From the NCBI RefSeq assembly GCF_029392675.1, contig NZ_CP113941.1, forward strand, positions 360,001-424,000: a stretch of DNA of 64,000 nucleotides, in the 5' to 3' direction. The stretch is from Lactobacillus sp. ESL0684 (GTDB lineage: Bacteria; Bacillota; Bacilli; Lactobacillales; Lactobacillaceae). Below, in pieces: positions 53,756 through 61,607 of the stretch. The translations under genes and the position numbers were made by a program. Position 1 is the stretch's first letter; each line of letters begins with the position of its first letter. Below the pieces are notes generated by a model. It was given only the letters and a program-made list of their open reading frames with translations, was not told the DNA's origin and made no database searches.

Positions 53756-54217
53756 TTGGTTTATTATCAAAAGATGACACCAGAAGGCTATCATAAAATA
53801 GAAGCTGAAATTAAGCAGCTAAAAAAAGATCGTCCACGACGAATAAAAATTTTACAAGAGGCGCGAAGTTTAGGAGACCTGTCAGAAAATACTGAGTACA
53901 CTGAAGCCAAGCGTGATTTGGGACATTTGCAAAGTCGATTACGGTATTTAGATAAGCAATTGCGTTATGCCGAAGTAATTGAGCCTAAACAAAATGGTCA
54001 AGTAGACCTAGGAAATTTAGTCACTCTAAAGTTTGAAGATGAATCAGAGTCTGAACAATATCAACTTGTTGGCCGGATGGAAGCAGATTTAGCTGAAAAT
54101 AAAATTGCTTTTGATTCACCACTGGGGCAGGCTGTTATGAAACAATCGGCTCCGTCTACTGTTACCGTGGAGGCTCCGGCTGGTAGTTATGAGGTTACGA
54201 TTTTGGCGGTTGAATGA
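53756..54217 (+). CDS. GreA/GreB family transcription elongation factor
   Basis: A 153-residue Gre factor. The N-terminal coiled coil (about 1-75) carries the catalytic tip LGDLSENTEYTEAK with D and E residues that coordinate Mg in RNA polymerase; the C-terminal FKBP-like globular domain is LVTLKFEDESESEQYQLVG through the end. It is a paralogue rather than obviously the main GreA: the N-terminus is MVYYQKMTPEGYHKIEAE. TTG start with AAAGGAG 7 bp upstream. It lies next to a CIRCE element. Confidence 0.9.
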   Translation: MVYYQKMTPEGYHKIEAEIKQLKKDRPRRIKILQEARSLGDLSENTEYTEAKRDLGHLQSRLRYLDKQLRYAEVIEPKQNGQVDLGNLVTLKFEDESESEQYQLVGRMEADLAENKIAFDSPLGQAVMKQSAPSTVTVEAPAGSYEVTILAVE

Positions 54218-54368
54218 CCCCTTGTGAACAACCTACATAAATTTATGGTATCTGCAAGTGTAAGCAGATTTGCTGATGAATCTGTAAATCTGCTTAAGAT
54301 AATTACTAAATGATATTTTTTATCTTCTTTGAAAGTGCTATCATAGGATGATAATGGAGGAAATAAAA

Positions 54369-55718
54369 ATGTTCAAGTTCATGTTGATTCAACCAGATTC
54401 CAAAAAATTAGTTCCAAAAGATAAAGTCGCTAGCACGTATAAGTGGCGGCAGTTTGGTGTGTTGCTAGCTACCTGTATTGGGTACATTGGCTATTATATT
54501 ATCCGACTCGTTTTTACTACTGAACAAAACGATATTATGAAGGCTTATCATTTTTCCACTGCCGATATCGGTTTGGTACTTTCATGTTTTGGCATTGGCT
54601 ATGGGATTGCCAAGTTATTTATGGGAGCACTAGTTGATAAGTGCGACTCTAACCGTTATTTAATGGTTGGATTATTGTTATCAGCATTTTTGAATATCTT
54701 TTTGGGTTCAACGCATAATTTATATATAATGATGTTTTTAATGCTACTGATTGCGGTTACTCAAGGAATGGGAGCAGCGGCTTGTCAGCGCATGATCCAG
54801 TTATGGTGGGGACCAAGAACACGTGGTACCATGTATTCTATTTGGTCGTCTGCTCATAATGCTGGTTCGTTTATTTGTGTGGCAATTGTGCAGCTTGCTA
54901 CTTTCTTATTTGCAGGCTCGCTGTCTGCTGTCTTCTATACGGCTTCTGCAGTTTCATTTGTAATTTGTATTCTAATCTTAGTTTTAGGAGCTGATCGTCC
55001 CGCTGTGGTTGGCTTGCCAGATATTTCAACTTATACAGGTGACAAGGTAGTATTAGATGATGGGCAAGTTTCTACCTCTGATAAAACTGACTTAAGTGTG
55101 ACACAAATTTTTGTTAAATATATTTTGAAGAATAAGCTGGTCTGGGCAGTAACGTTAACTTCGATGTCACTTTACTTAGTACGCTATGGCATCCAAAGTT
55201 GGATTCCGTCATATCTAGTTCAGACTAAGGGATTTGATCCTAGTGAAGCTAAATGGGTGATTGGAATTTTTGAATTAGCTTCGGTACCTGGCGTAATTAT
55301 TATTGGTGCGATTTCCGATTGGCTAAAAGGACGTAGGGCTCAGGTTTCAATTGCTTGTGTAGTTGGAGTGTTAATTTGTTTAACAGTTTATTTCTTCACT
55401 AATAACCATGCTTTAATTTTGACTGCATTAATTATTATGGGTAATCTAATCTATGCACCATTAACGCTAGTCGGGCTGATGGTAAACGAAGTCGTTCCGA
55501 AGTTTGCGGTTGGTGCTTCGACTGGATTTATGGGCTTTTTCCAATATATCTTCGGTGAAACACTAGCAACAGCTGTTATCGGTATTTTAGTTAATCAATT
55601 TGGCTGGATAGCAAGCAACACTGTATTATATGCAGCTTCGGGATTAGCGATTGTTTTCTTACTTTATACAGCTAAAAGTGAAAGTAAAATGCGCCAGTTG
55701 GCTGCCGATAAACAGTAA
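54369..55718 (+). CDS. Organophosphate:Pi antiporter family MFS transporter (UhpC/GlpT type)
   Basis: A 449-residue transporter with 12 membrane segments of the OPA family. Marks are the opening KWRQFGVLLATCIGYIGYYIIRL, LSCFGIGYGIAKLFMGALVD, and QRMIQLWWGPRTRGTMYSIWSSAHNAG. It exchanges sugar phosphates or glycerol 3-phosphate for phosphate, or senses them. I choose the ATG at 54369, with GGAGG 8 bp upstream; an ATG at 54348 is in frame. Single-gene unit. Confidence 0.88.
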   Translation: MFKFMLIQPDSKKLVPKDKVASTYKWRQFGVLLATCIGYIGYYIIRLVFTTEQNDIMKAYHFSTADIGLVLSCFGIGYGIAKLFMGALVDKCDSNRYLMVGLLLSAFLNIFLGSTHNLYIMMFLMLLIAVTQGMGAAACQRMIQLWWGPRTRGTMYSIWSSAHNAGSFICVAIVQLATFLFAGSLSAVFYTASAVSFVICILILVLGADRPAVVGLPDISTYTGDKVVLDDGQVSTSDKTDLSVTQIFVKYILKNKLVWAVTLTSMSLYLVRYGIQSWIPSYLVQTKGFDPSEAKWVIGIFELASVPGVIIIGAISDWLKGRRAQVSIACVVGVLICLTVYFFTNNHALILTALIIMGNLIYAPLTLVGLMVNEVVPKFAVGASTGFMGFFQYIFGETLATAVIGILVNQFGWIASNTVLYAASGLAIVFLLYTAKSESKMRQLAADKQ

Positions 55719-55727
55719 TCAATTATT

Positions 55728-55760
55728 AAAACACAACTTTTGTTCAGGTTGTGTTTTTTT
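55728..55760 (+). terminator. Intrinsic terminator of the OPA transporter gene
   Basis: AAAACACAAC pairs with GTTGTGTTTT across a 10-base loop, followed by T-run. Confidence 0.88.
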
Positions 55761-55769
55761 ATTTTGCCC

Positions 55770-55798
55770 TTGCGTTTTCGAACGAACGTTTGTATAAT
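55770..55798 (+). promoter_or_regulatory. SOS-controlled promoter of the Y-family polymerase gene
   Basis: TTGCGT (55770-55775), 17-bp spacer and a perfect TATAAT (55793-55798). The first LexA-type box fills the spacer. Confidence 0.75.
55779..55792 (+). promoter_or_regulatory. LexA/DinR-type SOS box 1
   Basis: CGAACGAACGTTTG fits CGAAC-N4-GTTYG. It lies between the -35 and -10 boxes. Confidence 0.82.
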
Positions 55799-55815
55799 TG
55801 AAGTGATTAGTTATC

Positions 55816-55829
55816 CGAACTAACGTTTG
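55816..55829 (+). promoter_or_regulatory. LexA/DinR-type SOS box 2
   Basis: CGAACTAACGTTTG fits CGAAC-N4-GTTYG. It lies 37 bp after box 1, just past the likely transcription start. Confidence 0.82.
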
Positions 55830-55850
55830 TCATCAAAAGAGGCGACTAAA

Positions 55851-57164
55851 ATGTATGATTACCGTTATGAGCCACATCGTGTGATTTTTATGATTGATAA
55901 TAAATCTTTTTTTGCTAGCTGTGAGGCGTTACGGCTAGGACTTAATCCAATGAAGGCTGTGATTGCTGTAGTTTCGCATCAGCCGGATACTAAGTTTGGT
56001 TCGGGATTAATTATGGCAGCCTCTCCACTAGCCAAACAGAAGTATGGCTTGACTAATGTAATGCGTGTACGTGACTTACCAGCTAAAAGTGTGGCTCCAG
56101 ACCTCATGTTAGTTGAACCGCACATGAATTTATATATTAAGCGTAGCATGCAAGTACTAGATGTTTTTCAAAAATATGCAGCTCAAGAGGATATTCATGT
56201 CTATTCGATTGATGAGGGAATGATTGACATGACTAAATCTTGGCGCTTGTTTGGTGAAGATCCATATCTAGTTGCACGTCAGATTCAACAAGAAATTCGT
56301 GAGCAACTAGGTTTATATACGACATGTGGCATCGGTGAAAATCCACTATTAGCAAAATTAGCGATGGATCTTGAGGCTAAACATCGTAAGTCGATGATTG
56401 CCTCATGGCATTATATTGATGTACCAGATACGATTTGGCGAATTACTAATTTAACAGATGTATGGGGAATTGGTAAGGCAACAGCCAAGCGCTTGTCGCG
56501 ATTGGGAATTAATACTATGTATCAACTCGCTCATGCGAATCCAGCTATTTTAAAGCAGGAATTTGGCGTAATCGGTGAGCAATTATTTGCACTTAGTTGG
56601 GGAGTTGATCGGAGTATTATCAGTCAAAAATATGTCTCTAAAACAAAGAGTTATGGTAATTCACAAGTTTTAACTAAGGATTATATAGTTCAGCGCGAAA
56701 TTGAAATAGTGATTCGCGAAATTGGCGAACAAGTTGCTGCCAGAATTCGTGCACACCGCTTGCAAACTGCTTGTGTGAGTTTAATGGTAGGTTTTGCCCA
56801 GTATGAGCAAACTGGTAAGCACCAAGGTTTTAATGTGCAGCATAAAATAACTCCAACTAATGACAACGACTTGCTGGTACAAGAATTAATCGCACTTTTT
56901 CGTACCAATTGGCATCATGAAGCTGTGCGCAATTTAAGCGTGAATTATAGCCATTTAACTCCAGATACGAGTGAGCAATTGAGTTTGCTAGAGCCAACTG
57001 AACAGCAACTTAAAAAGCGCAAGTTTAATAGAACGGTTGATCAAATACGTCAAAAATATGGTTTTACCAGCTTAGTTAAGGCTTCTAGTCTACTAGACGG
57101 AGCAACGGCCATTAGACGCAGTGGTCTGGTCGGAGGACATAGTGGAGGCAATGCTTATGAGTGA
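55851..57164 (+). CDS. Y-family DNA polymerase (UmuC/UvrX type)
   Basis: A 437-residue translesion polymerase of the UmuC/UvrX group. Catalytic acids are D16 (MIDNKSFFAS) and D121-E122 (YSIDEGMIDM). WGIGKATAKRLSRLGI is the helix-hairpin-helix. The C-terminal QLSLLEPTEQQLKK resembles a beta-clamp-binding region (QLSLL, a good clamp motif). The ATG at 55851 fits the family start; a TTG eight codons earlier is in frame. It is under two SOS boxes and followed by a YolD-like gene, the usual partner in bacilli. Confidence 0.92.
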   Translation: MYDYRYEPHRVIFMIDNKSFFASCEALRLGLNPMKAVIAVVSHQPDTKFGSGLIMAASPLAKQKYGLTNVMRVRDLPAKSVAPDLMLVEPHMNLYIKRSMQVLDVFQKYAAQEDIHVYSIDEGMIDMTKSWRLFGEDPYLVARQIQQEIREQLGLYTTCGIGENPLLAKLAMDLEAKHRKSMIASWHYIDVPDTIWRITNLTDVWGIGKATAKRLSRLGINTMYQLAHANPAILKQEFGVIGEQLFALSWGVDRSIISQKYVSKTKSYGNSQVLTKDYIVQREIEIVIREIGEQVAARIRAHRLQTACVSLMVGFAQYEQTGKHQGFNVQHKITPTNDNDLLVQELIALFRTNWHHEAVRNLSVNYSHLTPDTSEQLSLLEPTEQQLKKRKFNRTVDQIRQKYGFTSLVKASSLLDGATAIRRSGLVGGHSGGNAYE

Positions 57165-57537
57165 GTTCGACCAAATAGTTTTAGCCTTCTTTAAAAATTA
57201 TCATGATCGCGGGATGCAAAAGTGGCAAGGATATTTTTTAAGTGACCATACATTAAGTATTAATCAGCAAAAGCGGCGCAATGCCGTGCATAATTCGTTA
57301 AAACCAGCAATGAGCTTAGAGGATATTGGGTGCAAGCTATTAGAGGCATATAGTAATCATAAAGTAGTATGTGTGCAGCTTAAGGAGCTGAATGAGGACA
57401 AGCAGCCACCAGCGGACTTGGTCGGTTTTGTCACAGGTTATGATGAAGAGTCGATCATCATTGCAGAGCAAAAAGTGGCATTAACCAATATTAATAATAT
57501 CGAAATTGATCAGAAAAAATCGTTTGATATTTCATAA
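57157..57537 (+). CDS. YolD-like protein
   Basis: A 126-residue protein with DRGMQKWQGYFLSDHTLSI near the N-terminus, which matches the RGMxKWxxFxLxEH opening of YolD/YqjX proteins, companions of UvrX-type polymerases. The remainder, including VGFVTGYDEESIIIAEQKVALTNINNIEI, forms beta strands as in the family. I choose the ATG at 57157 with GGAGG 8 bp upstream, overlapping the polymerase end by 8 bp, so translation is coupled. It is thought to be a polymerase accessory, but its biochemical role is unknown. Confidence 0.82.
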   Translation: MSEFDQIVLAFFKNYHDRGMQKWQGYFLSDHTLSINQQKRRNAVHNSLKPAMSLEDIGCKLLEAYSNHKVVCVQLKELNEDKQPPADLVGFVTGYDEESIIIAEQKVALTNINNIEIDQKKSFDIS

Positions 57538-57599
57538 AGTGACCTTTTTTTGCTATAATATGGGACTTGTAAGGTACATGATTAGATAGAGGTAATTTT

Positions 57600-58265
57600 G
57601 TGAATACACCAAGATCTAGAGAGGGCAATTTATTTAGGTATATTGTCTATTTCATCGGTTACTTAATGGTTGCTGGTGTAGTTAAATTAGTAACTTTGAA
57701 TTCACCGCTGCATGTCTGGGATTTGATATTATTTGGAGTAATTTCATTAATGATTTTACTATTTTATATTTATCGTTTTAATCGCGAGCAGCGCTATTTT
57801 GACCATAATTTTGCCTCGGTTTCTTGGCTGGGAAACTTCGGCTTGATCGTTGGATTAACCTTAGTTGTCACGGCGCTAAGAATCAGCGTGGCTTATTTAC
57901 AAGCTACGGGTAAATTGCAACTATACAATTTTCAAACCGCTTATTTAAAGCATGAGTCGGTAACGACATACTGGTTTTTGTTAGTGGCTATCGGAATTAT
58001 TTTGCCGATCTTGCAAGAATTTTTGACCTCAGGCTTTCTTTTTAATTATGCTTTCAGGCGTAATACGATGGTTGTAGCAATTTGCGGTATCATTTTTTCA
58101 GGAGTGTTGTTTAGTATACTTAATTGGCAGTTTTCGTTTTCGCTACTGGTAGTTAATGCGATTTTTGGCTGTTTATTTGCGTGGTCGTATCTTTATACAC
58201 AGACCATTTGGATGCCAATTTATTTGGCGGTAGTCAACGGTGTTATTCTATTAATTATGACGTAA
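57600..58265 (+). CDS. CPBP-like membrane protein without a complete active site
   Basis: A 221-residue protein with six to seven membrane segments. ILPILQEFLTSGFLFNYAF lies where CPBP proteases have EExxxR, but only one Glu remains and the Arg is missing; the later histidines are also absent (NWQFSF and VVNGVI). It is thus a degenerate CPBP protein. It has a GTG start with AGAGG about 8-9 bp upstream and TATAAT at 57554-57559. A function as a non-catalytic binding partner is possible. A full CPBP protease is at 16926. Confidence 0.65.
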   Translation: MNTPRSREGNLFRYIVYFIGYLMVAGVVKLVTLNSPLHVWDLILFGVISLMILLFYIYRFNREQRYFDHNFASVSWLGNFGLIVGLTLVVTALRISVAYLQATGKLQLYNFQTAYLKHESVTTYWFLLVAIGIILPILQEFLTSGFLFNYAFRRNTMVVAICGIIFSGVLFSILNWQFSFSLLVVNAIFGCLFAWSYLYTQTIWMPIYLAVVNGVILLIMT

Positions 58266-58278
58266 AATTAGATTATAT

Positions 58279-58321
58279 TAAAAGGGTTTGCCCAGTAATT
58301 TGGCTGTGCAAACCCTTTTTG
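58279..58321 (+). terminator. Intrinsic terminator after the CPBP-like gene
   Basis: AAAGGGTTTGC pairs with GCAAACCCTTT across a 16-base loop that itself pairs (CCAG/TTGG), followed by T-run. Confidence 0.85.
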
Positions 58322-58338
58322 AGTAGTTAAACAAAAAA

Positions 58339-58376
58339 AATAGTAAAGCTGAAATTATGATCAACTTTACTATTTA
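58339..58376 (-). terminator. Intrinsic terminator of tRNA-Gly (minus strand)
   Basis: On the minus strand AAATAGTAAAGTTGA pairs with TCAGCTTTACTATT (one wobble) and is followed by T8. It lies 11 bp after the tRNA 3' end. Confidence 0.8.
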
Positions 58377-58386
58377 AGTACTAATA

Positions 58387-58457
58387 AGCGGATAGCGTGA
58401 ATCGAACCCGCATCTTCAGCTTGGGAAGCTAATATTCTACCGTTAAACTATACCCGC
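58387..58457 (-). tRNA. tRNA-Gly (anticodon CCC)
   Basis: A 71-nt cloverleaf on the minus strand: acceptor GCGGGTA with TATCCGC (one G-U), anticodon stem TTAGC/GCTGA, loop TTCCCAA (anticodon CCC), T-arm GCGGG-TTCGATT-CACGC with one G-A mismatch at the second last pair. Discriminator T; CCA not encoded. Decodes GGG. Confidence 0.92.
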
Positions 58458-58506
58458 ATTACTAAAATAGTTTACCATGTTTTAATGTTAAAACCAAGAC
58501 TAAATT

Positions 58507-59109
58507 TTAGTTTCTGTTAGGTAATTTGCTAGCTGCTAACGGAGTTGTGCTGCGATTTACTAGCGAAGAAAAGTTTTGAAATAACCATTGGCGTAATTCT
58601 TGAGGTGTGATTACTAGTGGCATGCGGTCATGAATCGGGGACATCACTGCATTAGGGCTAGTTGTAACCATGGCAAATTGATCAGCTTGATAAATTCCAG
58701 CAATCAATGTCAATGGTTCATCCGGATTACGAAAACTAAAACGTTCATGGTAGCGTCTTTGATTGGCAATGTAAGTTTGTTTGCCAGTCTCAAAAAATTG
58801 GTCAGCAATGATTAGGCAACGCTGTTTAGCAAATGAAGTATCCCACATTGAGGCTTTATTTTCAAAAAAGCGTTCAACTCTGGCATTAAAAAGCACTTTT
58901 TGTTGATTAATTGGACTTGGATAGCCCCAAGATTTGCTAATTAGTTGTAGCTGCTGATTTTGATAGATTAGCACTGGTGCTTGATCCTTAGGAAAGATTG
59001 CCCGGTTTTGCGGTAAAGTAGCAGCTGGTTCTACTAAGGGCAAATGTAAATCGGTTGCTAAATATTTTCTGATTGCGCTTAGGCTAGGTAATTGGAATTG
59101 GTTACACAT
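58507..59109 (-). CDS. SRAP-domain protein (YedK/HMCES family)
   Basis: A 200-residue protein of the SOS-response-associated peptidase family, which forms a covalent thiazolidine link with abasic sites in single-stranded DNA. C2 is the reactive cysteine after Met removal (MCNQFQL); N in LFNARVERFF, E in ADQFFETGK and H in MSPIHDRMP complete the active site. Length slightly shorter than YedK (222). No SOS box is visible upstream in the 95 bp to trpS. It lies about 1.3 kb from the SOS polymerase genes. Confidence 0.92.
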   Translation of the reverse strand: MCNQFQLPSLSAIRKYLATDLHLPLVEPAATLPQNRAIFPKDQAPVLIYQNQQLQLISKSWGYPSPINQQKVLFNARVERFFENKASMWDTSFAKQRCLIIADQFFETGKQTYIANQRRYHERFSFRNPDEPLTLIAGIYQADQFAMVTTSPNAVMSPIHDRMPLVITPQELRQWLFQNFSSLVNRSTTPLAASKLPNRN

Positions 59110-59203
59110 TTTGTTCTCCTAGTTTAATCATCGCTTAATTTTTGGTAAAATCAAGTATAACATAGCATAAAACTATTTAACTTGTTAAAGAAGGCAAATA
59201 ATA

Positions 59204-60223
59204 ATGACAAAAAAAACTATTTTGACAGCTGATCGGCCAACTGGTAAGTTGCATATCGGTCACTATCTTGGATCTTTAAAAAATCGGGTAGCATTACAAA
59301 ATTCTGGTGAATATCATCCATATATTATGATTGCAGATACCCAGGCTTTAACAGATAATGCGCGTAATCCAGAAAAGATTCGTAATAGCTTATTAGAAGT
59401 GGCTATGGACTATCTGGCTGTTGGGATTAATCCAGAAGTATCAACGATTTTTGTACAATCGCAAATTCCTGCTTTGTTTGAATTAACAGCCTACTACATG
59501 GACTTAGTAACGGTTAGTCGGCTAGAGCGTAATCCAACTGTTAAAACCGAAATTAAGCAAAAAGGCTTTAACGATTCTATTCCAGTTGGCTTTTTGAACT
59601 ATCCAGTTTCACAAGCTGCGGATATTACTGCTTTTAAAGCCGATACAGTGCCAGTTGGTGATGATCAGGAGCCAATGTTAGAGCAGGCACGCGAAATTGT
59701 GCGTACTTTTAATCGGGTTTATGATTGTGACGTATTAGTTGAACCTAAAGGCTATTTCCCGCAAAAAGGACAAGGACGATTGCCAGGACTTGATGGTAAC
59801 GCGAAGATGTCGAAGTCACTGAATAATGCGATTTATTTGTCTGATGATGCTAAAACGGTCGAAAAGAAAGTTATGTCAATGTATACGGATCCAGACCACG
59901 TTCATGTTGAAGATCCGGGTAAAGTTGCAGGTAATACAGTGTTTACTTATCTAGATGCTTTTGATCCTGATAAGGATCAGGTAGCAGAGCTCAAGGCAGA
60001 TTATCAAAAAGGTGGCTTAGGGGATGTTAAGCTTAAGCGGTATTTATATCAGGTCTTGGAAAAAGAGCTTGCGCCAATTCGGCAGCGCCGCGCTAAGTAT
60101 GAGCAAAATCCGTCCGAAGTCTATGATATGTTAATTGCTGGTTCCAAAAAGGCTAATGAAGTTGCTAATGAAACTTTGAACCAAGTACGCTCAGCAATTG
60201 GTCTAAATTATTTTGAGAGGTAA
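59204..60223 (+). CDS. trpS: Tryptophanyl-tRNA synthetase
   Basis: A 339-residue class I synthetase. HIGH motif is [11 protein letters not shown], and KMSKS is exact in [17 protein letters not shown]; the [17 protein letters not shown] block is typical for TrpRS. Length is normal. AAGGCAAA lies upstream. No T-box leader is visible between the SRAP gene and trpS. The dCMP deaminase gene follows after 3 bp. Confidence 0.96.
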   Translation: MTKKTILTADRPTGKLHIGHYLGSLKNRVALQNSGEYHPYIMIADTQALTDNARNPEKIRNSLLEVAMDYLAVGINPEVSTIFVQSQIPALFELTAYYMDLVTVSRLERNPTVKTEIKQKGFNDSIPVGFLNYPVSQAADITAFKADTVPVGDDQEPMLEQAREIVRTFNRVYDCDVLVEPKGYFPQKGQGRLPGLDGNAKMSKSLNNAIYLSDDAKTVEKKVMSMYTDPDHVHVEDPGKVAGNTVFTYLDAFDPDKDQVAELKADYQKGGLGDVKLKRYLYQVLEKELAPIRQRRAKYEQNPSEVYDMLIAGSKKANEVANETLNQVRSAIGLNYFER

Positions 60224-60226
60224 TCA

Positions 60227-60709
60227 ATGATGCGGGCGCGAATTCCTTGGAAGCAATATTTTATGATGCAGGCATTAGTCATTGCGCAACGTTCAACTTG
60301 TGATCGTGCGTTAGTTGGCAATGTACTAGTCAAAGACAACCGGATTATTGGTACTGGTTATAACGGTTCTGTAACGGGACAACCACATTGTGATGATGCT
60401 GGTCATCAGTTAGTAGATGGTCACTGCGTACGTACCATTCATTCAGAAATGAATTCGTTAATTCAGTGTGCCAAAAATGGTGTATCAACTGCTGATACGG
60501 AAATTTATGTAACGCATTTTCCTTGCTATAACTGTGCCAAGGCACTAGTTCAAGCAGGAATTACCCGGGTTAACTACTATTTTGACTATCATGATAATCC
60601 GTTAGCAATTGCACTGTTTGAAGATTGTGGGGTTCCCTATGAACAAATTAAAATCGATCGTAAGTACGTGGAGCAATTGGCCCGTAAATTGGAGGATGCT
60701 GAAAATTAA
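60227..60709 (+). CDS. comEB: dCMP deaminase family protein (ComEB)
   Basis: A 160-residue zinc-dependent deaminase. HSE in TIHSEMNSLIQ and PCYNC in FPCYNCAKALV hold the zinc ligands and the catalytic Glu; CVRTIHSE and the C-terminal DCGVPYEQI block are typical for dCMP deaminase/ComEB. It converts dCMP to dUMP for dTMP synthesis. GAGAGG lies 6 bp before the first ATG; a second ATG follows directly at 60230. It is 3 bp after trpS. There are no comEA or comEC genes beside it. Confidence 0.92.
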   Translation: MMRARIPWKQYFMMQALVIAQRSTCDRALVGNVLVKDNRIIGTGYNGSVTGQPHCDDAGHQLVDGHCVRTIHSEMNSLIQCAKNGVSTADTEIYVTHFPCYNCAKALVQAGITRVNYYFDYHDNPLAIALFEDCGVPYEQIKIDRKYVEQLARKLEDAEN

Positions 60710-61298
60710 GCTGGCTTTAATTAGTGTCATTATGGGCTTTTTTGTTATGACCACTGCTTTTACTAACGCTAATATTCAAGATAACAGTCAGCTTTTAGAT
60801 CGTAAAACCAGTAAATTAATTAGGGCGAAAAATGATCGGTATTTTCAAACTAGTGAGCAGCCACGGATCGTGGTGCGCACGCAAAAAGGAATCGAGCATT
60901 TAACTCCCAAGCACTTGAATAAATCGCATCGAACAGTTTTTATTGTAGTTGGCTCGCAAAAAAAGAAGCGCAACGTACAAATTTATTCGAGCAAAGATTT
61001 GCATAGTGCATTTAGCGCTGATGTGCGGGGCAATATTTTGCGTTCACAATCAGAAAAATTGCGTAGCAATAATCAAAAAGAGTTTAACGTAGGATTGCGT
61101 TTTGTCTTTAAGGCTTGTGCCACTACAATTGATCAGGAATATCAATATGCGTTAGATCAATATGATTTAACTAACGATGAACGAGCGCAAATTACGCATC
61201 CGCACCGAATGGCGTTACCGATTGCATTGGCGCTAGTGCTAGTGATTAGCGGCTTAGCATTATTTTTAAAAAAGCATTCTCATGTAGAAAACAAGTAA
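60696..61298 (+). CDS. Secreted/membrane-anchored protein, possibly TPM-like
   Basis: A 200-residue protein with an N-terminal signal sequence (KLALISVIMGFFVMTTAF), an extracytoplasmic domain of about 130 residues and a C-terminal membrane anchor (ALPIALALVLVISGLALFL) plus a basic tail. HRTVFIVVGSQKKKRNVQIYSS and the helix-rich remainder resemble the TPM-domain plan, but the match is loose. The start is uncertain: GGAGG sits directly beside the ATG at 60696, with no spacer. It overlaps the deaminase gene by 14 bp. Function unknown. Confidence 0.6.
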   Translation: MLKIKLALISVIMGFFVMTTAFTNANIQDNSQLLDRKTSKLIRAKNDRYFQTSEQPRIVVRTQKGIEHLTPKHLNKSHRTVFIVVGSQKKKRNVQIYSSKDLHSAFSADVRGNILRSQSEKLRSNNQKEFNVGLRFVFKACATTIDQEYQYALDQYDLTNDERAQITHPHRMALPIALALVLVISGLALFLKKHSHVENK

Positions 61299-61304
61299 AA
61301 AAGT

Positions 61305-61334
61305 TTGACTTATGTGTAGCTTTTGCATTACACT
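61305..61334 (+). promoter_or_regulatory. SigA-type promoter of the M-box/mgtA unit
   Basis: TTGACT (61305-61310), an 18-bp spacer and TACACT (61329-61334), before the riboswitch. Confidence 0.6.
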
Positions 61335-61361
61335 CACATTGTCAATTAAATAAATAAATGA

Positions 61362-61570
61362 ACTGTTAGGTGAGACTCCTACGTGAATATACGCTATCGC
61401 CCAGAAACATCCAGAGATGCCAACGGGTTAAATAGGTGTCGTCGACATAAGGCGACATCCAGATGGCTAGCAATTGCTTACGTCACGTAGTGTTAAAGCT
61501 GAACGACGAGTGATGAAGATACCTTGTTTAATTAAAGGGTCGCCTAACGCAGTTTTAGGCGGCTCTTTTT
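61362..61570 (+). ncRNA. M-box (ykoK) Mg2+ riboswitch with expression platform
   Basis: The conserved M-box core is readable: GTTAGGTGAGACTCCTACGTGA, then ATACGCTATCGCCCAGAAAC, ATCCAGAGATGCCAACGGGT and AGGTGTCGTCGACATAAGGCGACATC. A terminator (GGTCGCCTAA with TTAGGCGGCT, 61537-61570, then T5) ends the leader. Mg2+ binding would stop transcription of mgtA, low Mg2+ would allow it. This covers the gene-free stretch 61299-61607. Confidence 0.95.
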
Positions 61571-61607
61571 GGTTTATTTGAAAAATTCTAAATGAGGAGT
61601 GATGACA

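Noticed and set aside
59110-59203. T-box leader for trpS
   Set aside because: No GGTGGTACCGCG-like sequence and too short a gap.
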